NCBI RefSeq assembly: GCF_021044625.1
Contig: NZ_CP087999.1
Location: 2,832,001-2,896,000, forward strand
Source of the DNA: Geomonas sp. RF6
Lineage (GTDB): Bacteria; Desulfobacterota; Desulfuromonadia; Geobacterales; Geobacteraceae
Direction of reading: 5' to 3'
DNA length: 64,000 nt
Part shown: positions 44,412 through 53,329 of the stretch, piece after piece
Position numbering within the stretch: position 1 is the first letter of the stretch
Layout: every line of letters starts with the position of its first letter
Notes under the pieces: generated by a model
Databases searched by the model: none
The model's input: the letters and a program-made list of their open reading frames with translations, nothing else
Told to the model about the DNA's origin: nothing
Made by a program: the position numbers and the translations under genes

Positions 44412-44441
44412 ATCATAGCAGCGCCGCGATTGTCTTGTCAT
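44412..44441 (-). promoter_or_regulatory. Putative sigma70 promoter of serCA
   Basis: On the gene strand ATGACA (44436-44441), 18 bp spacer, TATGAT (44412-44417). The rest of 44371-44648 holds nothing recognisable. Confidence 0.5.
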
Positions 44442-44648
44442 TCTTGTAAACAGGAAAAATTCCTGTCGCTGTACGAGATGGCAAAAGTCTGGCATGTCTC
44501 GGCGCTATGCGAGAGGTTTTCTTTTGTAGGTTCAACAGTTATGGAGCTTGTGTCGAGAGTGCTGTCTTGGGAGCTCGCAGTGGGATGTAGAGAGCGTCAA
44601 CTGGAAGGAGCCAGACGTCTAAAGCAAGATCGGCTACGGGACGAAGAG

Positions 44649-44984
44649 CTATCGTTCCGGTTCGATGACGACCGCAGTGCCGTAGCACAAGACCTCCGTC
44701 GCGGATTCCCGGCTCACCACCTCGGAAGCGTCGTAGCGCAGCCCCACCACCGCATTCGCGCCGATCTCCAGCGCGTGCTGCACCAGCAGCTCGTACGCCT
44801 GCTGCCTCGCCTGCTCGCACATCCTGGAGTAGGCTCCGATGTTCCCACCGATGATGTTCTTGAGGCTCCCGAGAATCCCCTGTGCTATGGTCGGCGATCT
44901 CACGACTATGCCGCGCGCTATTCCCTTGTACTCGCGGATGCGGAATCCATCGATGCTGAAGGTCGTGGTTACCGGAATATCCAT
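44649..44984 (-). CDS. YbjQ/UPF0145-family protein
   Basis: 111 residues. The family pattern is clear: VTTTFSIDGFRIREYKGIARGIVVRS, NIIGGNIGAYSRMCEQARQQAYELLVQHALEIGANAVVGLRYD and the final VLCYGTAVVIE. YbjQ proteins form pentamers and are labelled heavy-metal-binding, on thin evidence. Last gene of a three-gene operon with two small membrane proteins. Confidence 0.88.
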   Translation of the reverse strand: MDIPVTTTFSIDGFRIREYKGIARGIVVRSPTIAQGILGSLKNIIGGNIGAYSRMCEQARQQAYELLVQHALEIGANAVVGLRYDASEVVSRESATEVLCYGTAVVIEPER

Positions 44985-44999
44985 CTCTCCCCTCCTTTT

Positions 45000-45257
45000 T
45001 CAGCGCCTGCCGGAGAAGTTTTTCAGCACGTACAGGCCTGCCGCTATGGCAACGATGACAGGAAAGGCGATGATCCCCACCTTTATCGCCTCGATCCTCG
45101 TCGCCTCGTATGCCTGGTCTATATTGAAGCTCGACGGGTAGAAGGTTTTCAGGTAGTGGATCTCGCCCACGGAGTGCCAGCAGACCCCGGCAAGGAAGAG
45201 AATCCCTACCACAATCATCACTGCAATCGAGACGGAAGCGACCTTGTTCATAGCCAC
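45000..45257 (-). CDS. Small two-helix membrane protein
   Basis: 85 residues with two membrane segments (about 8-27 and 60-79) joined by a loop with HYLKTFYPSSFNIDQAYEATRIEA. No family recognised. Start GTG 45257 has GGAGGGC 7 bases upstream; ATG 45251 is the alternative. It follows the previous stop with no gap, so it is coupled to that gene. Confidence 0.6.
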   Translation of the reverse strand: MAMNKVASVSIAVMIVVGILFLAGVCWHSVGEIHYLKTFYPSSFNIDQAYEATRIEAIKVGIIAFPVIVAIAAGLYVLKNFSGRR

Positions 45258-45698
45258 TCACTGCCCTCCTTCTTTCCACCACTTGCGGATGAACGTCGCG
45301 CCGCGCCCGTAGACCACCATCGTCGTCGGCGCTCCGGTAAAGCTCAACCTCTGCCTGGGGACAATAAGGTCACACGGGACGCACTCCGCGATCGCGCTTC
45401 GGGGGACCACGATCTCCGGCAGCTTTGCCAGAAGAAAGTCAAAGCCGATGATGCTGAAGGCCACCAGCGCGTCGTTCCCGCGGATGCGGATGCAGCGGGT
45501 CAGGGGGAAGGGGAGAGAGGTTCCCCAGAATCGGGCGGTGACGTAGGAGATTTCGGTGGCGCAGCTGCCGGCGGGGCCGGGGTAGTGCGTGGCGAGCGTG
45601 CGCCAGGGGGCCGTGATGGCGCGGACGACGCCGGCCAGCATCGGAACGGTGGCAATAATGGTGATCACGAGGATGAGCCAGTACTCGGTGGTGGCCAT
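45258..45698 (-). CDS. Hypothetical membrane-anchored protein
   Basis: 146 residues. One N-terminal membrane helix (about 6-27), then a soluble domain rich in strands with four cysteines (SCATEI, LTRCIRI, AECVPCDLI). It may sit on the cytoplasmic membrane face and sense or bind something. RBS GGAGGAC is about 6 bases before the ATG. First gene of the operon with the two-helix protein and YbjQ; I do not recognise the family. Confidence 0.55.
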   Translation of the reverse strand: MATTEYWLILVITIIATVPMLAGVVRAITAPWRTLATHYPGPAGSCATEISYVTARFWGTSLPFPLTRCIRIRGNDALVAFSIIGFDFLLAKLPEIVVPRSAIAECVPCDLIVPRQRLSFTGAPTTMVVYGRGATFIRKWWKEGGQ

Positions 45699-46302
45699 GG
45701 AGCGTCCTCCCGCTCATCGTGCAACTGTCCATGCGGGGGCTTCATCGGGACGAATAGAACTTTACCATCTTTCTCATGCCACGGGTGTTTCCGATGAACG
45801 GCCCTCCAGTCGCTCCTGCGGCCGTTTCTCAAACGTCGAAAGGGGCTCTTTTCGGGAGGTTGGCGACTCTCCTAGAGCGGCCGGAAGCGTCAATGAATTG
45901 TCGGAGGTGGTGGTTTCTCTCATAAAGTGCATAAAATTATTGGGGTTATGCGCGCAGCCTTTATCCATGCGGTTTCGCAATCCACATTGCTGTGGAAAAC
46001 TCTGTTGAAAAGAGGCGCAGAGAACGGCGCGGATAAAGCGAAAATGGGAGGTTTTAGCTCTTTGCCTCTTTTTTGAGCAGTATTTTTTGACGCGGCCATG
46101 GCCCGCACAGCGGGTGGTCCCGCTCTGTCAGGGCGTGGAAATCGCCCCGTCGATGGCAGGGGGAGAGAATGCCAAGTGGCGGCTGAAGCGCCTCCACCCC
46201 CCCCGCAGATGTTGTCAAAGTCTTCGAGGATGGTACCCTCTAACCCGTCAACTCGCTTCGTTGCGTAACTGCTGCTGTTCCCTTCCCTTGCAAGGAGGTC
46301 TT
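45699..46302. other. 604 bp region without a supported gene
   Basis: It spans the intergenic space between the minus-strand membrane operon and mlaC. The part 45900-46090 is richer in A/T than the neighbours, with TGTGGAAAACTCTGTTGAAAAG-like sequence. Short frames on both strands lack ribosome-binding sites and family matches. Confidence 0.5.
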
Positions 46303-46908
46303 ATGAGAAGGCTGGCTATCCTCGTCGTCTCTTTCTTTCTCCTGACGCTATCCGTGGCCGCACAAGCCGGTGCCTCCGTCACTGAGGAGGTGAAGAAAAC
46401 CGTGGACCATGTCGTGCAGATTGTCAGTGACGAGAGCATGAAGCAACCGCAGAAGGAGCCGCAGAGGCGCGCGCAGCTGAAGAAGGCAATCGGCGCAATC
46501 TTCGACTATGGGGAGATGGCGCAGCGCTCCCTCGGCCGGCATTGGAAGGACCGGACACCGGCGGAAAGAAAGGAGTTCGTCTCGCTCTTCGAAACGCTCC
46601 TGGAGAACTCCTATTCCGGGAAGATCGAGTCGTACCACAACGAGAAGATCGAGTACCTGAAGGAGACGGTGGAAGGGGATTATGCCGAGGTGCGATCGAA
46701 GGTCATCACGCCGAAGCGCGACGAATATACCCTCGATTACCGGCTGCTGAAGAAGGGGGGGAAGTGGATGGTGTACGACGTGATCATCGAGGGGGTGAGC
46801 CTCGTCTCCAACTACCGCGGGCAATTCGGCAGGATCATTGCCAACCAGGGGTACCCGGCGCTGGTGAAGAAGCTCCGCACCAAGAGCAACGAGATCAAGG
46901 CACTGTAG
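46303..46908 (+). CDS. mlaC: MlaC/Ttg2D-family periplasmic phospholipid carrier
   Basis: 201 residues. Signal peptide 1-24 (core LAILVVSFFLLTLSVAAQA), then the MlaC domain: VTEEVKKTVDHVVQIVSD, FDYGEMAQRSLGRHWKDRTPAERKEFVSLFETLLENSY, YTLDYRLLKKGGKWMVYDVIIEGVSLVSNYRGQF. It ferries phospholipid between inner- and outer-membrane Mla parts. AAGGAGG is 5 bases upstream of ATG 46303. It is about 10 kb from mlaEFD, an unusual separation for this pathway. Confidence 0.93.
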   Translation: MRRLAILVVSFFLLTLSVAAQAGASVTEEVKKTVDHVVQIVSDESMKQPQKEPQRRAQLKKAIGAIFDYGEMAQRSLGRHWKDRTPAERKEFVSLFETLLENSYSGKIESYHNEKIEYLKETVEGDYAEVRSKVITPKRDEYTLDYRLLKKGGKWMVYDVIIEGVSLVSNYRGQFGRIIANQGYPALVKKLRTKSNEIKAL

Positions 46909-46958
46909 CACTGTAGAAGAGAGTGAAGGCGACGCAGAAGGCGGAAGGAGATAGGCTC

Positions 46959-47327
46959 ATCCGGAATTTCGGGGAAGCCGTCTCATGTTCCAATGAAGAG
47001 CCGCACGAGGCCTCGCGTCCCCCCCTTTGCGAAGGGGGGACAGGGGGGATTTGACTTGGCCAGCCCCATCCTTCAGCAGTCGCAACTGCTGTGGTCTCAA
47101 GCAATTTCTGCGATTCCACTTTGCAAAAAACTGGTGGTGCCTATGTCGTTGATCTTTAGAGTGCCGCAGCACTGCGCTTCGGCGCCCGAGATGTACTGTT
47201 AAACGGGCTGGTTCTGGAGGAGACTTGAAGATCAAATCCCCCCTGCCCCCCCTTCGCAAAGGGGGGAACGTCAGGCCTTCTGCAGTGCTTCGTGGCAATG
47301 TACCCACGGTCCCCGGAATTCCCGGAT
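46959..47327. repeat. MITE-like 370 bp inverted-repeat element, copy 2
   Basis: Same layout as copy 1. Ends ATCCGGAATTTCGGGGAAGC on the left and the inverted ATCCGGGAATTCCGGGG on the right. Both inner hairpins (CCCCCCTTTGCGAAGGGGGG and its mirror) and the core blocks listed for copy 1 are present. It fills most of 46909-47507, between mlaC and leuB. Confidence 0.87.
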
Positions 47328-47437
47328 AATCAGGATATATTCCCCGCCTTCTGGCTCTCTCGGCATCTCGCCCCCGCTCACCCGCCGGCCCCCCGCTTCC
47401 TGCAGAACTCTCCCCTTCGTTTACAGATCCTTTTTTA

Positions 47438-47467
47438 TTGACATTCATTGCCACCCCCCCCTAGAAT
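47438..47467 (+). promoter_or_regulatory. Putative sigma70 promoter of leuB
   Basis: TTGACA at 47438-47443, 18 bp spacer (C-rich), TAGAAT at 47462-47467; leader about 35 bases with no attenuator. Confidence 0.55.
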
Positions 47468-47507
47468 CAGGAATTTTTGAATCCAAGTAGAGCAGCGGGG
47501 GAGATAC

Positions 47508-48596
47508 ATGGGAAACGTTTATAAAGTTGCGGTCCTGCCGGGTGACGGCATCGGACCGGAGGTTATGGCTGAGGCACTCAAGGTACTTGACGCTGTAGAG
47601 AAGCGCTACGACGTTACCTTCGAGCGCACCCACGCCAACGTGGGGGGCGCCGGCATCGACGCCGAGGGGAAGGCTCTCCCGGAGACGACTGTAAACATCT
47701 GCAAGGCCTCTGACGCCATCCTTTTCGGTTCCGTAGGCGGGCCCAAATGGGAGACCCTGCCCCCCGAAGAGCAGCCGGAACGCGGTGCACTCCTCCCTCT
47801 CAGGAAGATCTTCGGCCTCTACGCGAACCTGCGCCCGGCCATCATCTTCCCTTCGCTCACCAGCGCCTCCTCCCTCAAGGAAGAGGTCATCGCCGGCGGC
47901 TTTGACGTTCTCGTCATCCGCGAGCTTACCGGCGGCATCTACTTCTCCCAGCCGAAGGGGATCGAAGGGGTCGGCCGCGAGCGCATCGGCGTAGATACCA
48001 TGCGCTACAGCGTCCCCGAAATCGAGCGTATTGCCCACGTGGCCTTCCAGGCGGCGCAGAAGAGGGGAAAGAAAGTCTGCTCCATCGACAAGGCGAACGT
48101 TCTCTCCACATCCGTGCTCTGGCGCGAGGTCGTGATCGGCATTTCCAAGGAGTACCCCGACGTCGAGCTCTCCCACATGTACGTCGACAACGCCGCGATG
48201 CAGCTGGTCAAGTGGCCGAAGCAGTTCGACGTCATCCTCTGCGAAAACATGTTTGGCGACATCCTCTCCGACGAGGCGGCGATGCTCACCGGCTCCCTCG
48301 GGATGCTTCCTTCCGCGTCCCTTGCTGAAGGTACCTTCGGGATGTACGAGCCCTCCGGCGGCAGCGCACCCGACATCGCCGGGCAGGGGGTGGCAAACCC
48401 CATCGCGCAGATCCTTTCCGCCGGTATGATGCTTCGCTACTCCTTCGGGATGGTGGAGGCCGCCGATGCCATCGACGCCGCCGTCGTGAAGGTCCTCGAC
48501 GCGGGGCTGAGGACCCAGGACATCTTCCAGGGGAAGGCCGGCGAGAAGAAGGTCGGTACCCGTGAGATCGGCGACGCCATCGTCGCGGCTCTCTAG
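47508..48596 (+). CDS. leuB: 3-isopropylmalate dehydrogenase
   Basis: 362 residues. Oxidises and decarboxylates 3-isopropylmalate in leucine synthesis. Conserved pieces: [38 protein letters not shown], the metal/substrate region [28 protein letters not shown] and the NAD-binding [20 protein letters not shown], which is the IPMDH type rather than isocitrate dehydrogenase. RBS GGGGGAG is 5 bases upstream. It precedes asd, as in other Geobacteraceae. Confidence 0.96.
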   Translation: MGNVYKVAVLPGDGIGPEVMAEALKVLDAVEKRYDVTFERTHANVGGAGIDAEGKALPETTVNICKASDAILFGSVGGPKWETLPPEEQPERGALLPLRKIFGLYANLRPAIIFPSLTSASSLKEEVIAGGFDVLVIRELTGGIYFSQPKGIEGVGRERIGVDTMRYSVPEIERIAHVAFQAAQKRGKKVCSIDKANVLSTSVLWREVVIGISKEYPDVELSHMYVDNAAMQLVKWPKQFDVILCENMFGDILSDEAAMLTGSLGMLPSASLAEGTFGMYEPSGGSAPDIAGQGVANPIAQILSAGMMLRYSFGMVEAADAIDAAVVKVLDAGLRTQDIFQGKAGEKKVGTREIGDAIVAAL

Positions 48597-48716
48597 CGTC
48601 TCTTTCGCTCCGCGCCCCCCTCTGGCAGCAGGAATTGCTGCTGTGCTACGATGAGGGTGGCGCGGGGCGCGTCTCTATTTGACTTACTATCGTCCTAGAA
48701 TGAAGGGGATCACTCT

Positions 48717-49829
48717 ATGAAAGTCGGATTTGTCGGATGGCGTGGTATGGTGGGATCCGTTCTGCTCAAGCGCATGCAGGAGGAGAACGACTTTGCAGGG
48801 ATAGGTATCGACGCGACCTTCTTCACCACCTCCCAGCTCGGGCAGGCGGCCCCCATGAATGCCGGCGTGCTGAAAGATGCCGCGGATATAGAGGAACTGA
48901 AGAAGAACGAAGTCATCGTCACCTGCCAGGGTGGTGACTACACGAAGTCGGTGCATTCCGAGCTGCGCAAGTCGGGGTGGAACGGCTACTGGATCGACGC
49001 GGCGAGCACGCTGCGCATGGAGCCGAACGCAGTCATCATCCTCGACCCGGTAAACCGCAACGTCATCGATGCCGCGCTGGACAGCGGCGTGAAGGACTTC
49101 ATCGGCGGCAACTGCACCGTGAGCCTTATGCTGATGGCTCTCGGCGGACTCTTCCGCGCGGGTCTCGTGGAGTGGGCTACCTCCATGACCTACCAGGCAG
49201 CCTCCGGCGCAGGCGCCCCGAACATGCGTGAGCTCCTCGCGCAGATGGGCACGCTGCACAGCTCGGTCGAGGATCTCCTGAAGAACCCGTCCTCCGCCAT
49301 TCTCGACATCGACCGCGACGTCACCGCCACTATGCGCGGCGAGGCGCTGCCGAAGAAGGCATTCGGCTACCCGCTGGCCGGGAGCGTCCTCCCCTGGATC
49401 GACCGCGAGGTGGAGGACGGACAGAGCCGTGAAGAGTGGAAAGGGTGCGCCGAGACGAACAAGATCCTCGGGACGAAGGAGACTATCCCCGTTGACGGTA
49501 TCTGCGTGCGCGTGGGGGCGATGCGCTGCCACAGCCAGGCGCTCACCATGAAGCTCAACAAGGATCTGCCGATCGAGGAGATCGAGGAGCTGATCAAAAA
49601 CGACAACCAGTGGGTGAAGTTCGTGCCGAACACGAAGGCCGAAACTCTGGAGCACCTGACCCCTGCGGCGATCGCCGGCACCCTGACCGTTCCGGTCGGG
49701 CGCGTGCGCAAGATGAAGATGGGGCCGCAGTACCTCTCAGCCTTCACCTGCGGCGACCAGTTGCTGTGGGGCGCTGCCGAGCCGCTGCGGCGCATGCTGC
49801 GCGTGCTGCAGGAGCGGGGGCTGAAGTAG
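48717..49829 (+). CDS. asd: Aspartate-semialdehyde dehydrogenase, enterobacterial-type
   Basis: 370 residues, the length of E. coli Asd. Makes aspartate semialdehyde for lysine, methionine, threonine and diaminopimelate. NADP-binding [17 protein letters not shown], catalytic C133 in [15 protein letters not shown], and the His/Arg region [17 protein letters not shown] are intact. A second, differently built Asd follows 131 bp downstream. A hairpin between them (49861-49891) may separate their transcription. Confidence 0.95.
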   Translation: MKVGFVGWRGMVGSVLLKRMQEENDFAGIGIDATFFTTSQLGQAAPMNAGVLKDAADIEELKKNEVIVTCQGGDYTKSVHSELRKSGWNGYWIDAASTLRMEPNAVIILDPVNRNVIDAALDSGVKDFIGGNCTVSLMLMALGGLFRAGLVEWATSMTYQAASGAGAPNMRELLAQMGTLHSSVEDLLKNPSSAILDIDRDVTATMRGEALPKKAFGYPLAGSVLPWIDREVEDGQSREEWKGCAETNKILGTKETIPVDGICVRVGAMRCHSQALTMKLNKDLPIEEIEELIKNDNQWVKFVPNTKAETLEHLTPAAIAGTLTVPVGRVRKMKMGPQYLSAFTCGDQLLWGAAEPLRRMLRVLQERGLK

Positions 49830-49860
49830 GGAAACGTAGTCACCATAGCTGAACCAAAAG

Positions 49861-49895
49861 CGGCGGATCGCTCCTTGAGGGTGATCCGCCGTTTA
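49861..49895 (+). terminator. Hairpin with short T run between the two asd genes
   Basis: Stem CGGCGGATC/GATCCGCCG, loop of 13, then GTTTATCC. The T run is weak, so it may attenuate rather than stop transcription. Confidence 0.6.
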
Positions 49896-49960
49896 TCCGT
49901 CATCCGACCATCTTCCCCCTGCCGCAACTGAGGGGGAACGCCCGTTACAGGAGACAGAAG

Positions 49961-50980
49961 ATGAGCAAGCGTTGGAATATAGCGATAGTGGGCGCCACAG
50001 GCGCGGTCGGCACGCAGATGATCGAGTGTCTGGAGGAGCGCGACTTTCCGGTGGGAAAGATAAAGCTGCTGGCGAGCTCCCGCAGCGCAGGGAAGACGCT
50101 GGAATTCAAGGGGAAGGCGGTGGAGGTCGAGGAGCTCACCCATGACTCGTTCGAGGGGGTGGACATAGCACTCTTCTCCGCGGGGGGGAGCCGTTCCGAG
50201 GAGTTCTGCCCCTCTGCCGTCCGCTCCGGCGCGGTGTGCATCGACAATTCCAGCGCATGGCGGATGGATGATGCTGTACCTCTGGTCGTTCCTGAGGTCA
50301 ATCCGCATGCCATTGCCGGTTACACCAAGAAGGGGATTATCGCGAACCCCAACTGCTCGACGATTCAGATGGTGGTGGCGCTGAAGCCGCTGCACGATTA
50401 CGGGGAGATCAAGCGCATCGTCGTATCCACCTACCAGGCGGTCTCCGGGAGCGGCAGCAAGGCGATCGACGAACTGAGGGTCCAGACCGGCGAGCTTTTG
50501 AACGGCCGTCCGGCGAAGAACACGGTTTACCCGCATCGCATCGCATTCAACTGCCTGCCGCAGATCGACGCCTTCCTCGACAACGGCTACACGAAGGAAG
50601 AGATGAAGATGGTGCGCGAGACGGCGAAGATCATGGAGTCGAACATCAGGACGACAGCGACCGCCGTGCGCGTCCCGGTTTTCTACGGCCACTCCGAGTC
50701 GATCAATATTGAGACGGAGAAAAAGATCACTGTGGAGAAGGCGCGTGAGCTCCTGGAGAACGCGCCTGGGGTGGAACTCGTCGACGATGTGCAGAACAGC
50801 GAGTACCCGATGGCGATGGACGCGGCGGGGCAGGATGCAACTCTCGTCGGGCGCATCAGGGAGGACGAGTCGATCGAGAACGGCCTGAACCTCTGGGTGG
50901 TGGCGGACAACATCAGGAAAGGCGCCGCGACGAATGCCGTGCAGATCGCGGAGATCCTCATCGAGAAGTATCTTAAGTAA
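49961..50980 (+). CDS. Aspartate-semialdehyde dehydrogenase, Gram-positive/archaeal-type
   Basis: 339 residues. Same reaction as the upstream gene, but from the other Asd subclass (about 330-340 residues). NADP-binding IVGATGAVGTQMIE, catalytic C132 in NPNCSTIQMV, and R-x-PV in VRVPVFYGHSESI are intact. Sequence identity to the upstream protein is low by eye, so this is not a recent duplication. The RBS is CAGGAG about 8 bases upstream. Either one has a different regulation or cofactor preference, or one is redundant. Confidence 0.95.
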   Translation: MSKRWNIAIVGATGAVGTQMIECLEERDFPVGKIKLLASSRSAGKTLEFKGKAVEVEELTHDSFEGVDIALFSAGGSRSEEFCPSAVRSGAVCIDNSSAWRMDDAVPLVVPEVNPHAIAGYTKKGIIANPNCSTIQMVVALKPLHDYGEIKRIVVSTYQAVSGSGSKAIDELRVQTGELLNGRPAKNTVYPHRIAFNCLPQIDAFLDNGYTKEEMKMVRETAKIMESNIRTTATAVRVPVFYGHSESINIETEKKITVEKARELLENAPGVELVDDVQNSEYPMAMDAAGQDATLVGRIREDESIENGLNLWVVADNIRKGAATNAVQIAEILIEKYLK

Positions 50981-51001
50981 GGCTAAAGGCACGGCTAACA
51001 C

Positions 51002-51286
51002 CCACCGCAAAGACGCAAAGAGCGCAAAGGAGAATCCGCAAAGAAAGGCTTAACGGCTTCAAGTCCGGGGTTTTCTTTGCGTGATTCCGACTCGTTCCCA
51101 AGCTCCAGCTTGGGAACGCAACTGGCCGCGAGGCTCAGCCTCGCCACACGCCCATTGCTCCGCTGACGCGGATGCAAAGCCGGAGCTTTGCACCCAAGTG
51201 CGTTCAAGATGACCTTGGGAACGAGCATCATCGGTCAGGATTCTCTTTGCGTGGTTTTCTTTGCGTCCTTTGCGCCTTTGCGGTGG
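51002..51286. repeat. Repeat element with CGCAAAG arms and a central palindrome
   Basis: Arms of about 45 bp (left CCACCGCAAAGACGCAAAG, right CTTTGCGCCTTTGCGGTGG) are inverted around about 190 bp. Inside, at 51093-51118, a palindrome with 12 bp perfect stems is seen: CGTTCCCAAGCT / AGCTTGGGAACG. It fills most of the gap between the second asd and truA. Confidence 0.75.
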
Positions 51287-51306
51287 AAGTTCGATTTTGG
51301 TTTTCT

Positions 51307-52119
51307 ATGCGCCACATCAAGCTGACAATCGAATACGACGGCACAAATTACGCCGGCTGGCAGATACAGCCCAACGGCCTCGCCATCCAGGAGGTCATGG
51401 AGGGTGCGCTCGCCCGCATGCTGGGGGAGTCGGTGCGTCTCCGTTCCTCCGGGCGCACCGACGCCGGTGTCCACGCCCACGGCATGGTGGCCTGCTTTAC
51501 CACGGAAAAGGGGCTGCCGCTCCGCGCATTCCGTGAGGGGCTAAACGCGAACCTGCCGCCGGACATCGCGGTGCGCGATGCCTCAGAGGTTCCGCTGTAC
51601 TTCAATCCGCGCTACCACGCGACAGGGAAGCACTACCGCTACACGATCCAGACGAGACCGCTGCGGGCGCCCCTCTCCCGCCTCTACTCCTGGCGCCTCG
51701 GCGCTCCCCTCGATATCGAGGCGATGCGCGAGGGGTGCCGTCGCCTTGTCGGGAAACACGACTTCGCCGCCTTCCGCGGCTCCAACTGCGCCGCAAAGAC
51801 GACGGTGCGGACCATTCACTCGCTGGAGCTTCGCGAGGAGGGGGAGTTCCTCCACCTGGAGGTGAACGGCAGCGGCTTCCTGAAAAACATGGTGCGCGTC
51901 ATGACGGGGACGCTCGTGGAGGTGGGGCAGGGGAGGATGACACCCGATGACATCTCCCGGCTTCTGAAGACGGGTGACCGGCGTCAGGCGGGGATGACGG
52001 CGCCCCCCCAAGGCCTTTGCCTGATGGAAGTGTTTTATCCGGAGGAACTGATTCCGCTGGAGTGCGCGCCGGGGGCGGGGGAGCCGCCTTTACACTCTTT
52101 ACTGGAAGGTGACGGGTGA
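51307..52119 (+). CDS. truA: tRNA pseudouridine(38-40) synthase
   Basis: 270 residues. Modifies uridines 38-40 in the anticodon arm. Catalytic D52 in SSGRTDAGVHAHGMVA, with the YDGTNYAGWQIQPNG start and the NGSGFLKNMVRVMTGTLVEVG box. The start is ATG 51307 by family length; the open frame begins at 51172. There is no clear Shine-Dalgarno, and the repeat element ends 20 bp upstream, so translation may be weak. Next comes rplM. Confidence 0.94.
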   Translation: MRHIKLTIEYDGTNYAGWQIQPNGLAIQEVMEGALARMLGESVRLRSSGRTDAGVHAHGMVACFTTEKGLPLRAFREGLNANLPPDIAVRDASEVPLYFNPRYHATGKHYRYTIQTRPLRAPLSRLYSWRLGAPLDIEAMREGCRRLVGKHDFAAFRGSNCAAKTTVRTIHSLELREEGEFLHLEVNGSGFLKNMVRVMTGTLVEVGQGRMTPDDISRLLKTGDRRQAGMTAPPQGLCLMEVFYPEELIPLECAPGAGEPPLHSLLEGDG

Positions 52120-52156
52120 GGTAATGTTAAGAAAAGACGCCTGCCGACTTTTTGTC

Positions 52157-52185
52157 TTGACATGCTTCTTCAAATCAATTAAATT
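52157..52185 (+). promoter_or_regulatory. Sigma70-type promoter of rplM-rpsI
   Basis: TTGACA at 52157-52162, 17 bp spacer, TAAATT at 52180-52185; leader about 45 bases. Confidence 0.6.
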
Positions 52186-52235
52186 TTCAACTTTCTGTGT
52201 GTCCGACTGACAATTCCGATAGCTGTGAGGTTTCG

Positions 52236-52664
52236 ATGAAAACGCAAGTTGCTAAAAAAGATGATGTTGCCAGGGACTGGTACCTGGTTGATGCGGATAG
52301 CAAGGTGCTCGGCCGTGTTGCGACAGAGATTGCCAACGTGCTCCGCGGCAAGAACAAGCCTACCTTTACCCCCAGCGTCGATACCGGCGACTTCGTGATC
52401 GTCGTAAATGCCGAGAAGATTGCCCTCACCGGCAAGAAGCTTTCCGACAAGACCTACTACAGCCACTCCGCGTTCCCCGGCGGTCTCAAAGAGATCACCG
52501 CAGGGAAACTTTTGGAGAAGAAGCCCGAAGACCTGCTGAAGAAAGCTGTCAAGGGTATGCTCCCGAAGAACAAGCTGGCTCGCCACATGCTGAAGAAACT
52601 GAAGATCTACACCGGTGGATCTCATCCGCATGAGGCTCAGCAGCCTAAGACTCTGAATATATAA
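52236..52664 (+). CDS. rplM: 50S ribosomal protein L13
   Basis: 142 residues, the normal L13 length. Begins [39 protein letters not shown] and ends with [18 protein letters not shown], both typical. The start is ATG 52236 rather than the 52197 opening of the frame. Forms the usual rplM-rpsI pair, 22 bp apart. Confidence 0.97.
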   Translation: MKTQVAKKDDVARDWYLVDADSKVLGRVATEIANVLRGKNKPTFTPSVDTGDFVIVVNAEKIALTGKKLSDKTYYSHSAFPGGLKEITAGKLLEKKPEDLLKKAVKGMLPKNKLARHMLKKLKIYTGGSHPHEAQQPKTLNI

Positions 52665-52686
52665 TTCGTCCATCAGGAGATATCAA

Positions 52687-53076
52687 ATGGCAGCAAGCTA
52701 TTATGCAACGGGGAAAAGGAAGTCATCGATTGCCAGGGTCTGGATCAAGGCCGGCAGTGGCGAAATCACTGTGAACAGCAAGCCGATCGACCAGTACTTC
52801 GGCAGGGAAACCTCCAAGATGATCGTGAACCAGCCGCTGGAGATCACGGAGAATCTCGGCAAGTTCGACATCACCGTGACCGTCAGGGGCGGTGGCGACT
52901 CCGGCCAGGCCGGCGCTATCAAGCACGGCATCACCAAGGCCCTCATCGAGGCCGATGCCGATCTGCGCGGCACGCTGAAGAAAGCCGGGTTCATCACCCG
53001 CGATTCCCGCGTGAAGGAAAGAAAGAAGTACGGCAAGAAGGCAGCTCGCGCCAGCTTCCAGTTCTCCAAGCGCTAA
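52687..53076 (+). CDS. rpsI: 30S ribosomal protein S9
   Basis: 129 residues. [24 protein letters not shown] and the C-terminus [17 protein letters not shown], whose last residues reach the P-site tRNA, are typical of S9. CAGGAG is about 8 bases upstream. Co-transcribed with rplM and closed by a terminator. Confidence 0.97.
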   Translation: MAASYYATGKRKSSIARVWIKAGSGEITVNSKPIDQYFGRETSKMIVNQPLEITENLGKFDITVTVRGGGDSGQAGAIKHGITKALIEADADLRGTLKKAGFITRDSRVKERKKYGKKAARASFQFSKR

Positions 53077-53108
53077 TAGCTTTCTGGAAGGGCAATTCAA
53101 GGTTAGGC

Positions 53109-53139
53109 AAAGGAGGAGTCCGCAAGGGCTCCTCCTTTT
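53109..53139 (+). terminator. Intrinsic terminator after rpsI
   Basis: Stem AGGAGGAG/CTCCTCCT followed by TTTTG, 33 bases after the stop. Confidence 0.85.
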
Positions 53140-53183
53140 GCTGTTTGTACTGAAAACTCTCCTGCATCGGCTTGTCCCGATGA

Positions 53184-53214
53184 AGGGGGCTGGCTCCAGG
53201 TACCTGTCCCCCTC
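53184..53214. repeat. Solo GGGGAC-type repeat unit
   Basis: GGGGGCTGGCTCC followed by GGTACCTGTCCCC, the same family as the cluster at 20288-20483. Confidence 0.65.
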
Positions 53215-53329
53215 CTGTTGTCATGACTGTTGCGGGACGCAGTAGCGAAAGGGTAGAATCTCAGGAGCCGCAGGCACGCATCCACGCTGGAGGGGGCGCC
53301 GGCGGCTTCCAATGATCAAGGAGGCGTTC

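Noticed and set aside
45774-46108. Short minus-strand frames in the gap before mlaC
   Set aside because: Composition and lack of start signals do not support coding.
51160-51190. Sequence GATGCAAAGCCGGAGCTTTGCA looked like a GEMM riboswitch core
   Set aside because: It lacks the surrounding GEMM blocks and is part of the palindromic repeat element.
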